Part shown: positions 6,497-12,423 of the stretch, piece by piece
Numbering within the stretch: the stretch's first letter is position 1
Layout: every line of letters starts with the position of its first letter
Origin: DASQLQ01 sp035629935
Lineage (GTDB): Bacteria; Actinomycetota; CADDZG01; WHSQ01
NCBI GenBank assembly: GCA_035629935.1
Contig: DASQLQ010000090.1
Span: forward strand, 1 to 12,423
Length of the DNA stretch: 12,423 nucleotides
Direction of reading: 5' to 3'
Program-made: the position numbers and the translations under genes
Notes under the pieces: generated by a model
What the model was told of the DNA's origin: nothing
Seen by the model: the letters and a program-made list of their open reading frames with translations, nothing else
Databases searched by the model: none

Positions 6497-7765
6497 TTGA
6501 TCTTCTTCCTCGGCGTGCTTTTCATACTCGTGGCAGGCATGGTGCTTTTAGTCCTTGCCGAACGGTGGGACTGGAAGCCCTCGTTGAGGACCACACTCGT
6601 GGTTGCCGCTCTCGCACGCATCGCGATCGTCTTGCTAACCGCTCGCAGCACGCAATCCGTCGAAGTGGCCGGTCTCGTGGAACCCGCCCTGGGGCAACCG
6701 CTCGATTTCGGTTGGGGCATGCCTCTGACCGGGACGATCCTGCTGGAAGGTCGCGATCCAGAGGTCAACTATTTCCCGTTGCTCTCCTACATCTACGCAG
6801 CCCATGTAGCACTGGTGCACTGGACGGGAGTGTCGTGGATCATCGTTGGCAAGCTCTATTCGGTCGTTGCCGACGTTGTCCTCGTATGGCTCATCGGGCT
6901 CTTGGCCACGGACCGTCCAGAGTTGAGGCGATGGCAATACGCCTGTCTGCCACTCGCGCTTCTCGTTACGGGGATCCACGGCCAGATGGAACCCTTCGTG
7001 CTGGCTTTTGGCGTTGCCGGTTTGCTCTTTGCACTCAGACAGCGCCCCGCGTGGGCAGGAGCCCTGTTGGGCGTCGCCATCGCGGCCAAGACGTGGCCCG
7101 TCATCCTCGGGACCGGTTTGCTCAGGGCCCTGCGCACTAACAAGTCGCGCCTAGTCACGATCGTTGCAGCCGCGGGCGTTCCCCTCGCTTTCCTGCTTAC
7201 CTACCAGCTCGTAGTCGATACGAGTGTGACGAAGGGGCTGTCTCGCGTCATCGGCTACGGCTCCTACGTTGGCGAATGGGGATGGACCGGGCTGATCAGG
7301 GTCACTTTCGGGGACGAACGTTTCTTCCAGTGGTACGGGGTGCTGAGATCAGTCGGCAAGTGGGTCACCCTGGCGGGGCTCCTTATCGCGTGGTGGTTGT
7401 GGAGACGGGCCAACCCGATCGATCTGACGGCAGCAGTGGCTTTGGGCTTCCTAGTCTTCGCTTCGGGGTTCGGCGCGCAGTATCTGATGTGGCCGGTTCC
7501 GTTCCTGTTGGCAAACCCAACGCGGCGAACCGTTCCTTTCCTCGTTATCGCAAGTGTCTGGGCTACCGTCGGCTACCTGTTGGTCGGCGACTTCGGCTAT
7601 TACGTGTTGTGGCGGCACTCTGGATGGTGGGACTACGAGAGCGTGCATCTACCGTGGATCGCCTCTTCGGTGGTCGTCGTGCTCGCTTGCTTCGCGGCCT
7701 TCCCGTGGGAACGTCGTGCACCGCGGATCGGGAAGCGCCAGGCGTCACTCCTCGAGCGGGCGTGA
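6497..7765 (+). CDS. GT-C type polytopic mannosyltransferase-like membrane protein
   Basis: This 422-residue protein is hydrophobic along most of its length, with roughly 9-11 membrane segments. HGQMEPFVLAF (161-171) and GVAIAAKTWPVIL (192-204) resemble the 'GQ-x-[DE] ... K-x-[FW]-P' pattern of GT-C mannosyltransferases such as GT87/DUF2029 and PIG-M-like proteins (family knowledge, applied by eye). FGAQYLMWPVPFLLA (325-339) resembles their late-helix motif. Such enzymes transfer a sugar from a lipid-linked donor outside the membrane; donor and acceptor here are unknown. The start is a TTG preceded by GGGAG at 8 nt. A GTG at 6515 is an alternative. Its last 21 bp overlap the end of the convergent UPF0104 gene, leaving no room for a terminator between them. 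Confidence 0.75.
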   Translation: MIFFLGVLFILVAGMVLLVLAERWDWKPSLRTTLVVAALARIAIVLLTARSTQSVEVAGLVEPALGQPLDFGWGMPLTGTILLEGRDPEVNYFPLLSYIYAAHVALVHWTGVSWIIVGKLYSVVADVVLVWLIGLLATDRPELRRWQYACLPLALLVTGIHGQMEPFVLAFGVAGLLFALRQRPAWAGALLGVAIAAKTWPVILGTGLLRALRTNKSRLVTIVAAAGVPLAFLLTYQLVVDTSVTKGLSRVIGYGSYVGEWGWTGLIRVTFGDERFFQWYGVLRSVGKWVTLAGLLIAWWLWRRANPIDLTAAVALGFLVFASGFGAQYLMWPVPFLLANPTRRTVPFLVIASVWATVGYLLVGDFGYYVLWRHSGWWDYESVHLPWIASSVVVVLACFAAFPWERRAPRIGKRQASLLERA

Positions 7766-8635
7766 TCGAGGACCGATGCGAGTGACACCGACCATCCCGA
7801 CCTCGGCCACGATCGACACCAGCCGGTAGACCAAGGAAGTCGCGAGCACGACTCCGGGGCGGGTTGCGGATCCGAGGGTGGCGACCAGCAACGCCTCGCG
7901 CACTCCCAAGCCTGCCGGAACCGGGATGGCCAGAAAGCCGACTGTCCAAGCGAAAGCGAAGGCAGCAACGGCCGTCGCCGGCCCGACATCCGATGTGTAA
8001 GCAGTGGCCAGGACATAGAACGCGGCCCCCGTAGCGATCATCACTCCGATCCCCCATAGATACGAGGCGAGGATCGCTGGCTGCCCCGGCACAACCTCGC
8101 CGGATGGGACCCGGGGAACACGTGCGTGCAACCGATCCAACATTCGCGACATCCATGCGCGTCGCAAGAGAGCGATGGGCACCAGCCCGGCTAGGGGGAC
8201 CAGGCGAGCTGCAAGTGGAAGATCGGCGCCGGAGATCGCCACTCCCAACCCGACGGTCCCACCCGCCGCGATCAACGTCAGCATGTAGACCGCAACGGCG
8301 GTCGAAGCAGTTGGGGCCGGCACACCCTCCGTCACCGCCATCGCAAGTTGTCCGGCAGGCTGCCAGATCGCCCCGGGCAGGTACTTACCTATCTGAGACA
8401 GATAGAACGTGGCCGCCAACCTCCGGGACCCCCTGCGCTCGAGCAGATAGAGCCACCCGTTCGCCCCGCAGACGAGACCGACGAGGATCAGAACGCCGGC
8501 CCCCAGGAGCTTCTCCCATCCCGGGATGACGAGATCGCGGGATCGATCCCACGTTTGAGTGAACGCCACCACACATGCGACGAGGGCCGCTAGACCCAAG
8601 GTGACACGCAGTGCGCGCGTGATGCCCGGAGCCAC
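7745..8635 (-). CDS. UPF0104 / LPG-synthase TM-region (AglD/MprF-like) membrane protein, putative flippase
   Basis: This 296-residue protein has about 7-8 hydrophobic helices. Two hallmarks of the UPF0104 family are clear: QIGKYLPGAIWQPAGQLAMA (81-100), the KYLPG-x-[IV]-W motif, and IPVPAGLGVREALLVATLG (237-255), the P-x-GLG-x-RE-x-LL motif. The family includes archaeal AglD and the membrane part of MprF, which moves modified lipids between leaflets. The catalytic C-terminal domain of MprF is absent. A role in moving a lipid-linked intermediate is inferred from the locus, not shown. The GTG at 8635 is chosen because it starts 2 nt after the stop of the preceding methyltransferase. No strong Shine-Dalgarno is visible, so coupling is likely. 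It is the last gene of the minus-strand chain and overlaps the convergent GT-C-type gene by 21 bp. Confidence 0.82.
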   Translation of the reverse strand: MAPGITRALRVTLGLAALVACVVAFTQTWDRSRDLVIPGWEKLLGAGVLILVGLVCGANGWLYLLERRGSRRLAATFYLSQIGKYLPGAIWQPAGQLAMAVTEGVPAPTASTAVAVYMLTLIAAGGTVGLGVAISGADLPLAARLVPLAGLVPIALLRRAWMSRMLDRLHARVPRVPSGEVVPGQPAILASYLWGIGVMIATGAAFYVLATAYTSDVGPATAVAAFAFAWTVGFLAIPVPAGLGVREALLVATLGSATRPGVVLATSLVYRLVSIVAEVGMVGVTRIGPRSRPLEE

Positions 8636-8637
8636 AG

Positions 8638-9390
8638 TCAGCTCGGTCCGGCCCGTCGGGCTACGGCCACGAAACCGGTCCCCACGTTGCCGTTGGCGAA
8701 CGGCCGCTGAAGAACCCTGAAGGGGGCCGAGGCCGCGTGCGTGAGCCACCCGAGGCGATCCGGGTGCATCCAACGCCCGCTCGCAGCCGTCCTCTCCTCC
8801 ATCGACACCGGCGACGCCTTGCGCGCCGTCACGCGGTGCCGGATCGTCTCGAGCAGTTGTCCCAGCAGGGCGCCGTAGGTGAACACAGAAGGTTCTTCGA
8901 ACCCGGCTGCCGTGAGGAGGTCGGCGAACTGCTGCCGGTCATAACGTCTGAAATGGCCGGCGAAATGATCGAACGGACCGAAGCGATCCGGGAACGCGGG
9001 CGAACTGATCATGGCGTAGCCACCCGGCCGCACCCTCGCACCCCACTCGCGCAGCGCCGCGACGTCATCTTCGATGTGTTCCAGTACCTCGAACGCGCAC
9101 ACGAGGTCGAACGTCGCATCTGCCGGAAGATCGGACACGAATCCGTTCACCATGCGGCCGCGGCCCACCCGTTCCAAGCGCTTTCGGGCAACTGCGAAGG
9201 AATCGAGGTCAGGCTCGACTCCCGTGTAGTCGTACCTACTGGCCAGCCGGGCTCCGATCGCACCTTGGCCGGTGCCGACCTCGAGGACCCGGCCGACCCC
9301 CTCCAACCCGGCGAGGATGCGCTCGATGAAGTCGTACCTCAGCCACGCGTTGAGTGACAGCGGAGGGAGATTCAGCTGCGCTTGATGCAT
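8638..9390 (-). CDS. Class I SAM-dependent methyltransferase
   Basis: This 250-residue protein has motif I VLEVGTGQGA (35-44), the acidic residue of strand 2 in GVEP (Glu59), VCAFEVLEHIEDD (97-109), VRPGGYAMISSP (120-131) and GHFRRYDRQQF (145-155). The Rossmann core is intact, and the C-terminal third (about 165-235) is family-variable and probably handles the acceptor, which is unknown. The ATG at 9390 lies 19 bp inside the end of the upstream methyltransferase gene. An in-frame GTG at 9399 is the alternative and neither has a clear Shine-Dalgarno. The stop is 2 nt before the UPF0104 start, so the genes are almost certainly co-transcribed. It is clearly different from the other four methyltransferases in the window. 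Confidence 0.86.
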   Translation of the reverse strand: MHQAQLNLPPLSLNAWLRYDFIERILAGLEGVGRVLEVGTGQGAIGARLASRYDYTGVEPDLDSFAVARKRLERVGRGRMVNGFVSDLPADATFDLVCAFEVLEHIEDDVAALREWGARVRPGGYAMISSPAFPDRFGPFDHFAGHFRRYDRQQFADLLTAAGFEEPSVFTYGALLGQLLETIRHRVTARKASPVSMEERTAASGRWMHPDRLGWLTHAASAPFRVLQRPFANGNVGTGFVAVARRAGPS

Positions 9391-10061
9391 GTGACCCACA
9401 AGTAGGCATAGCGCATGGCGCCGTGCTGGCGGGGGTCCACGCGGACATCGACAACGTCGAAACCGGCTCGTCCGACGGCTTCGACGACGCCCGACTCGGT
9501 CCACAACGCTCCTCGCCAGCTGCTGTGACCGCGCAACGCCCTGTAGACGCGCCAGAAAACCCTGTCGCCGCGTCCATCGATCTGGAACTTGAATGCGGCC
9601 CCGGGTTTGAGGACCCGGTTCACCTCGCGCAGGTACGTCTCGACGATTTGGCTATCGGGGATGTGCTGGAACATCAGATACGAGTACGCGACATCGAACA
9701 TGCCATCTTTCAATCCCGATAGGTCCGACCCATTGTTCTCGCTAAGGGAGACGTTGGGGATATCCACTAGGTAGGCCCGAGCCCGTTCGATCATTTCGCC
9801 CGACACGTCGACGCCGTGAAGCTCCGCGACTCGAGGTGCAAGCGGTTTGATCAAGCGACCGATCCCGCAGCCCAGGTCCAGAACCCGGGCATCCTGCGTA
9901 ACGAACGATTCGATCCCCTGCAACAGACTCGTCAGATCGTCGGCTGCCGATGCGTCGAACGCCTTCGAATCCTGGGTCTTCGCGATGAAGAACTCTGCAT
10001 CCGAACGCGCGCGCTCGTTCCAGTCCTGTTTCATGCGCGTGAGCGTTCCGTCTGGATCCAT
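9372..10061 (-). CDS. Class I SAM-dependent methyltransferase (type 11)
   Basis: This 229-residue protein has motif I VLDLGCGIGRL (60-70), GVDVSGEMIERA (83-94), FDVAYSYLMFQHIPD (122-136) and LREVNRVLKPGAAFKFQIDG (144-163). 'FQHIPD' replaces the more common 'LEHIED', a variant frequent in type 11 methyltransferases. The core is complete; the final 60 residues are probably acceptor-specific and the acceptor is not known. The ATG at 10061 starts 5 nt after the TAA of the preceding methyltransferase. A weak GAAAGG lies about 13 nt upstream, and a downstream ATG (residue 10) is also possible. It lacks the H-[FY]-R-R-Y segment shared by three other methyltransferases here, so it is a separate lineage that probably acts on a different position or substrate. 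Confidence 0.85.
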   Translation of the reverse strand: MDPDGTLTRMKQDWNERARSDAEFFIAKTQDSKAFDASAADDLTSLLQGIESFVTQDARVLDLGCGIGRLIKPLAPRVAELHGVDVSGEMIERARAYLVDIPNVSLSENNGSDLSGLKDGMFDVAYSYLMFQHIPDSQIVETYLREVNRVLKPGAAFKFQIDGRGDRVFWRVYRALRGHSSWRGALWTESGVVEAVGRAGFDVVDVRVDPRQHGAMRYAYLWVTCIKRS

Positions 10062-10066
10062 ACGCT

Positions 10067-10840
10067 TTACGCTGCCTTTCGGCCGACGACCACAAGGGAG
10101 AGCCCAACGGGGGGCCGGATCCTGCGTTCGACAGCTGCGATGCGCGGCACCATCCGCTGGAACAATCCGTCGTGTGACGCAGGGACGAATTTCCGTCGCA
10201 ACACCTTTGCGTCTAGGAACCAAGCCAACATCCCCGGGAAGTTCATGTAATGGGACTGTTCGATGGTGAAGCCTGCCTCCGTCATACGGCTACGCAGGCT
10301 TCTCCTTGTATAGCGTCGGTAGTGGCCGTCCACCTCGTCCATGCTCCCGTGAAGGAGAGGAAGTGCTGGGACGAAGAGCAAGGCGCGGCCCCCGGGATCC
10401 AGAAGCTGATTCATGTGCGCGAGTGCGAGTGAGTCGTTGGAGATGTGTTCGAGGACGTTCACGCAGATGATGGTGTCGAAGGTCTCCCCCACCAGCGAGA
10501 CACAAGCCGGATCGGTGATGTCCGCGACCTCAACACGGAGGTTCTCACGATCGGCGAACCGCTTACCGGCGAGCTCGACGAACTCCTCCCCTATGTCGAT
10601 CCCCACAACTCGGTCACGGTCTAAGAAAAACTCCAGGAGGTTGCCGGTACCGCACCCGATATCGAGGACGCTGCGGCCCACATAGGGAGCCAGCTCGTCG
10701 ACGATCCAACGGTTGTAGGCCCCTAGTTCGGCCCGCCGGCGCTGGATCTCGAGACCGACGTCGAGCGGCATCGAGCCGGTCCCCATCCACGCGGGGTCTT
10801 GGTCTCGTTGATCTGGGGAGGGTCGGGTCTCTGAGCTCAC
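10067..10840 (-). CDS. Class I SAM-dependent methyltransferase, paralogue of the 4774-5520 gene
   Basis: This 257-residue protein has motif I VLDIGCGTGN (58-67), GIDIGEEF (80-87), VNVLEHISND (127-136), LDPGGRALLFVP (147-158) and DGHYRRYTRRSL (171-182). From VGLEIQ (28-33) to the C-terminus it aligns without a gap to the plus-strand methyltransferase at 4774-5520. By hand I count about 106 identities in 230 positions. Unlike that paralogue it keeps the full glycine pattern in motif I. The GTG at 10840 is chosen because TACCTT, a TANNNT -10 box, ends 7 nt before it, matching a leaderless start. An ATG at residue 19 or 24 of this model is the alternative. It heads a chain of three methyltransferases and the UPF0104 gene. 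Confidence 0.86.
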   Translation of the reverse strand: MSSETRPSPDQRDQDPAWMGTGSMPLDVGLEIQRRRAELGAYNRWIVDELAPYVGRSVLDIGCGTGNLLEFFLDRDRVVGIDIGEEFVELAGKRFADRENLRVEVADITDPACVSLVGETFDTIICVNVLEHISNDSLALAHMNQLLDPGGRALLFVPALPLLHGSMDEVDGHYRRYTRRSLRSRMTEAGFTIEQSHYMNFPGMLAWFLDAKVLRRKFVPASHDGLFQRMVPRIAAVERRIRPPVGLSLVVVGRKAA

Positions 10841-10847
10841 CTGCCAG

Positions 10848-10853
10848 AAGGTA
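10848..10853 (-). promoter_or_regulatory. -10 box for the minus-strand methyltransferase chain (leaderless)
   Basis: Minus-strand TACCTT fits TANNNT and is followed by 7 nt and then GTG 10840, the geometry of a leaderless start. There is no Shine-Dalgarno ahead of the GTG and no consensus -35 at the expected distance. Confidence 0.5.
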
Positions 10854-10867
10854 GCAGTTGACTCTCC

Positions 10868-10873
10868 TATCCT
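10868..10873 (+). promoter_or_regulatory. -10 box for the GT4 gene (leaderless)
   Basis: Plus-strand TATCCT fits TANNNT and is followed by 8 nt and then ATG 10882, with no Shine-Dalgarno. TTGACT at 10858-10863 resembles a -35 element but is only 4 nt away and cannot pair with this box. It lies 14 nt from the opposing -10 box, so the two promoters would overlap. Confidence 0.5.
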
Positions 10874-10881
10874 TCGCCCGG

Positions 10882-11940
10882 ATGGAGATCGCATACGTGG
10901 GTCCGGTGCCTCCGTTGACGGGAGGCATCTCTCAACATGGCGCTCGGCTGACGGAGGCCCTTACGGCGATGGGACACACGGTGCACGTTTACTCGTGGGC
11001 ATCCCAGTACCCGCGCTTTCTCTATGCGGGGCCCCAAACGGGTCCCGGTGCTAGGCAGAGCGGAGCACTGTTCGAGCTGCGCTGGTGGGACCCCATCTCA
11101 TGGTGGCGGGCCGGCCGGCGAGCGAGATCCTCAGATCTACTGGTGTTCCCATGGGTAACCCCGGCGACCGCTCCCGCCTACCGAGCAATGATGGCAGCAG
11201 CTTCGCCCACACCTTCGGTGGCCGTGGTCCACAATCTGAAGCCGCACGAATCGAGGCCGGGGGATGCAGCGCTCACGAGATGGATCCTTCGGCGCCTGCG
11301 CGGTGCGTTACTGCACGCGGCGACGGACGCCGAAACGCTGGCCGGCTGGGTCCCCGACCTCCGGGTGGCGGTGGTCCCCCATCCCCCCAACCTCGAGATC
11401 GAACGCACGCCCGCGCCGGCACCTCCGCCGTACAAACTGCTCTTCTTCGGCCACGTCCGCGCTTACAAAGGGCTCGACATCGCGCTCGAAGCGGTCCGCA
11501 TCCTGGTCGAACGCGGTGCTCCTATCGAGCTCACGGTCGCGGGTCATTTCTGGGAGCCCCTCGATCGGTGGCATGAGCGGATCGAGACTGCGGGGCTGCG
11601 CCACCTTGTCGACATGAGACCTGGTTACGTGGCCGATGCAGAGGTTGCAGCGCTGTTCGGTTCCCATCACGTCGTGGTGGCTCCTTATCGCAGCGCCTCT
11701 CAATCCGGCATCGTCCCCCTCGCCCGCTCCGCGGGAAGGCTCGTGGTCGCTACCAAGGTGGGGGGCCTGGCCGAAGGCTTCACTGAAGGGACCGACGGGG
11801 AGCTGGCACCACCGGATGACCCGAGCGCATTCGCGGATGCGATCCAGCGCGCCGTTAAGCGGGTTGGGGATGAACCGTCTTCGCCGCCGACAACGTCGTG
11901 GGAACGTGTGGCCGAGGGAATCGTGGAGCTCGGCCGGTGA
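10882..11940 (+). CDS. GT4 family (GT-B fold) glycosyltransferase
   Basis: This 352-residue soluble protein has a GT-B layout. The N-terminal acceptor domain opens with YVGPVPPLTGGISQHGARL (5-23), including the glycine-rich loop, and has VVHNLKPHE (115-123). The C-terminal donor domain begins at LLFFGHVRAYKGLDIALEAV (186-205), and the nucleotide-sugar site is seen in APYRSASQSGIVPLA (267-281) and VGGLAEGFTEGTDGELAPPD (293-312). Donor and acceptor are unknown; action is cytoplasmic, perhaps with peripheral membrane contact. The usual E-x7-E motif is not in classical form: the first glutamate position reads Q-S-G-I-V, a variant I recognise from some GT4 subgroups. The ATG at 10882 is chosen from homology to family N-termini and the -10 box 8 nt upstream; a TTG at 10858 is less likely. 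Its stop overlaps the next start as GTGA. Confidence 0.88.
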   Translation: MEIAYVGPVPPLTGGISQHGARLTEALTAMGHTVHVYSWASQYPRFLYAGPQTGPGARQSGALFELRWWDPISWWRAGRRARSSDLLVFPWVTPATAPAYRAMMAAASPTPSVAVVHNLKPHESRPGDAALTRWILRRLRGALLHAATDAETLAGWVPDLRVAVVPHPPNLEIERTPAPAPPPYKLLFFGHVRAYKGLDIALEAVRILVERGAPIELTVAGHFWEPLDRWHERIETAGLRHLVDMRPGYVADAEVAALFGSHHVVVAPYRSASQSGIVPLARSAGRLVVATKVGGLAEGFTEGTDGELAPPDDPSAFADAIQRAVKRVGDEPSSPPTTSWERVAEGIVELGR

Positions 11941-12423
11941 AGGCCATCGACGTCGTCGGCCACATCGGCCACCGCATCCACATCGCGCGGGCGCGCGAAG
12001 CCCGCACCTTGTTCGGCTGGCTCGGGGATCTGTCCGGACGCAAGTTGCTCGATGTGGGAGGCGGAGATGGCTACTGGGCCGCCCAGGCTCAACGCAGAGG
12101 AGCTACTAGTGTCTCGGTCGACCTCGATCCGAAACGCACCGATCGAGGCCGTCGCTTCACGCGCCGGCCGCTTCTGGTGCGTGGCGACGCCTTGCGACTG
12201 CCCTTCGCCGATGGCTCATTCGACGCCGTCATGTCGATCTCGTCCATCGAACACTTCGGCTCGGGCTCATCGGCGATCGCAGAGATGGGACGCGTCCTCC
12301 GTCCCGGTGGGTCTCTGGTCCTATCGGCCGACAGCCTGGCAGGTAGCGATCGGTGGCCACGTCTATCTGAGGCACACGAGCACCGCTACGGAGTGGTTCA
12401 TCCATTCGAGCACCGCGAGCTCG
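11937..12423 (+). CDS. Class I SAM-dependent methyltransferase (type 11), 5' part (partial)
   Basis: The reading frame starts at a GTG that overlaps the GT4 stop (GTGA, 4 bp) and stays open to the window edge, giving 162 residues. Landmarks are motif I LLDVGGGDGYWA (37-48), the acidic pair VDLDP (61-65), GDALRLPFADGSFDAVMSIS (83-102), SIEHFGSG (103-110) and VLRPGGSLVLSAD (120-132). These are in order and at normal spacing for a type 11 methyltransferase, and about the last third of the protein is missing. There is no Shine-Dalgarno, and translation is probably coupled to the GT4 gene. Being paired with a glycosyltransferase, it plausibly methylates the sugar added by it or caps that chain (inference). 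It is the fifth methyltransferase of the locus and is not a close copy of the others. Confidence 0.85.
   Translation, partial: MKAIDVVGHIGHRIHIARAREARTLFGWLGDLSGRKLLDVGGGDGYWAAQAQRRGATSVSVDLDPKRTDRGRRFTRRPLLVRGDALRLPFADGSFDAVMSISSIEHFGSGSSAIAEMGRVLRPGGSLVLSADSLAGSDRWPRLSEAHEHRYGVVHPFEHREL

Noticed and set aside
8737..9357. 206-codon plus-strand frame opposite the 8638-9390 methyltransferase
   Set aside because: Antisense to a gene with complete SAM-binding motifs; composition is typical of a shadow frame.
10858..10873. TTGACT ... TATCCT as a -35/-10 pair for the GT4 gene
   Set aside because: The two elements are only 4 nt apart, whereas about 17 nt is needed; only the TATCCT box at leaderless distance is kept.
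1..12423. tRNA, rRNA, CRISPR array, insertion sequence, phage or attachment site
   Set aside because: I looked for clusters of direct repeats, transposase motifs, terminal inverted repeats and cloverleaf-like sequences and found none; nearly all sequence is accounted for by intact genes.

Overview
The window looks like a chromosomal segment of a GC-rich bacterium. I favour an environmental actinobacterium (Actinomycetota). The reasons are frequent GTG/TTG starts, several starts that look leaderless (a TANNNT box 7-9 nt ahead of the start codon, no Shine-Dalgarno), a free-standing LigD-type polymerase domain, and tightly overlapping gene chains. This placement is inference. I see no rRNA, tRNA, CRISPR array, insertion sequence or broken gene.

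Left edge (1-1880): the 3' end of an aquaporin/MIP channel gene and a strong bidirectional hairpin terminator. Next come a minus-strand DJ-1/PfpI stress-type protein with an excellent Shine-Dalgarno and, divergent from it, a LigD-type polymerase/primase domain protein (end-joining repair).

From about 1883 to the right edge everything belongs to what looks like a membrane-associated glycan or glycolipid assembly locus, in four transcription blocks. (a) A minus-strand GT-C membrane glycosyltransferase (3415-1883). (b) A divergent plus-strand chain (3473-7765): GT2 glycosyltransferase, class I methyltransferase, a second GT2, and a second GT-C-type enzyme. (c) A minus-strand chain (10840-7745): three class I methyltransferases followed by an AglD/MprF-type (UPF0104) membrane protein. 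(d) A plus-strand pair (10882 to the edge): a GT4 glycosyltransferase and a fifth methyltransferase cut off by the window end.

The working model, by inference: the two GT2 enzymes load sugars onto a polyprenyl phosphate on the cytoplasmic face. The two multi-spanning GT-C enzymes use such lipid-linked sugars on the outer face, the UPF0104 protein may help lipid-linked intermediates cross the membrane, the GT4 enzyme extends the glycan in the cytoplasm, and the methyltransferases decorate or cap sugars. The final glycan cannot be read from the sequence. The five-methyltransferase content, the two GT2/GT-C neighbour pairs and a duplicated methyltransferase (about 46% identical, ungapped) split between opposite-strand operons are the most unusual points.
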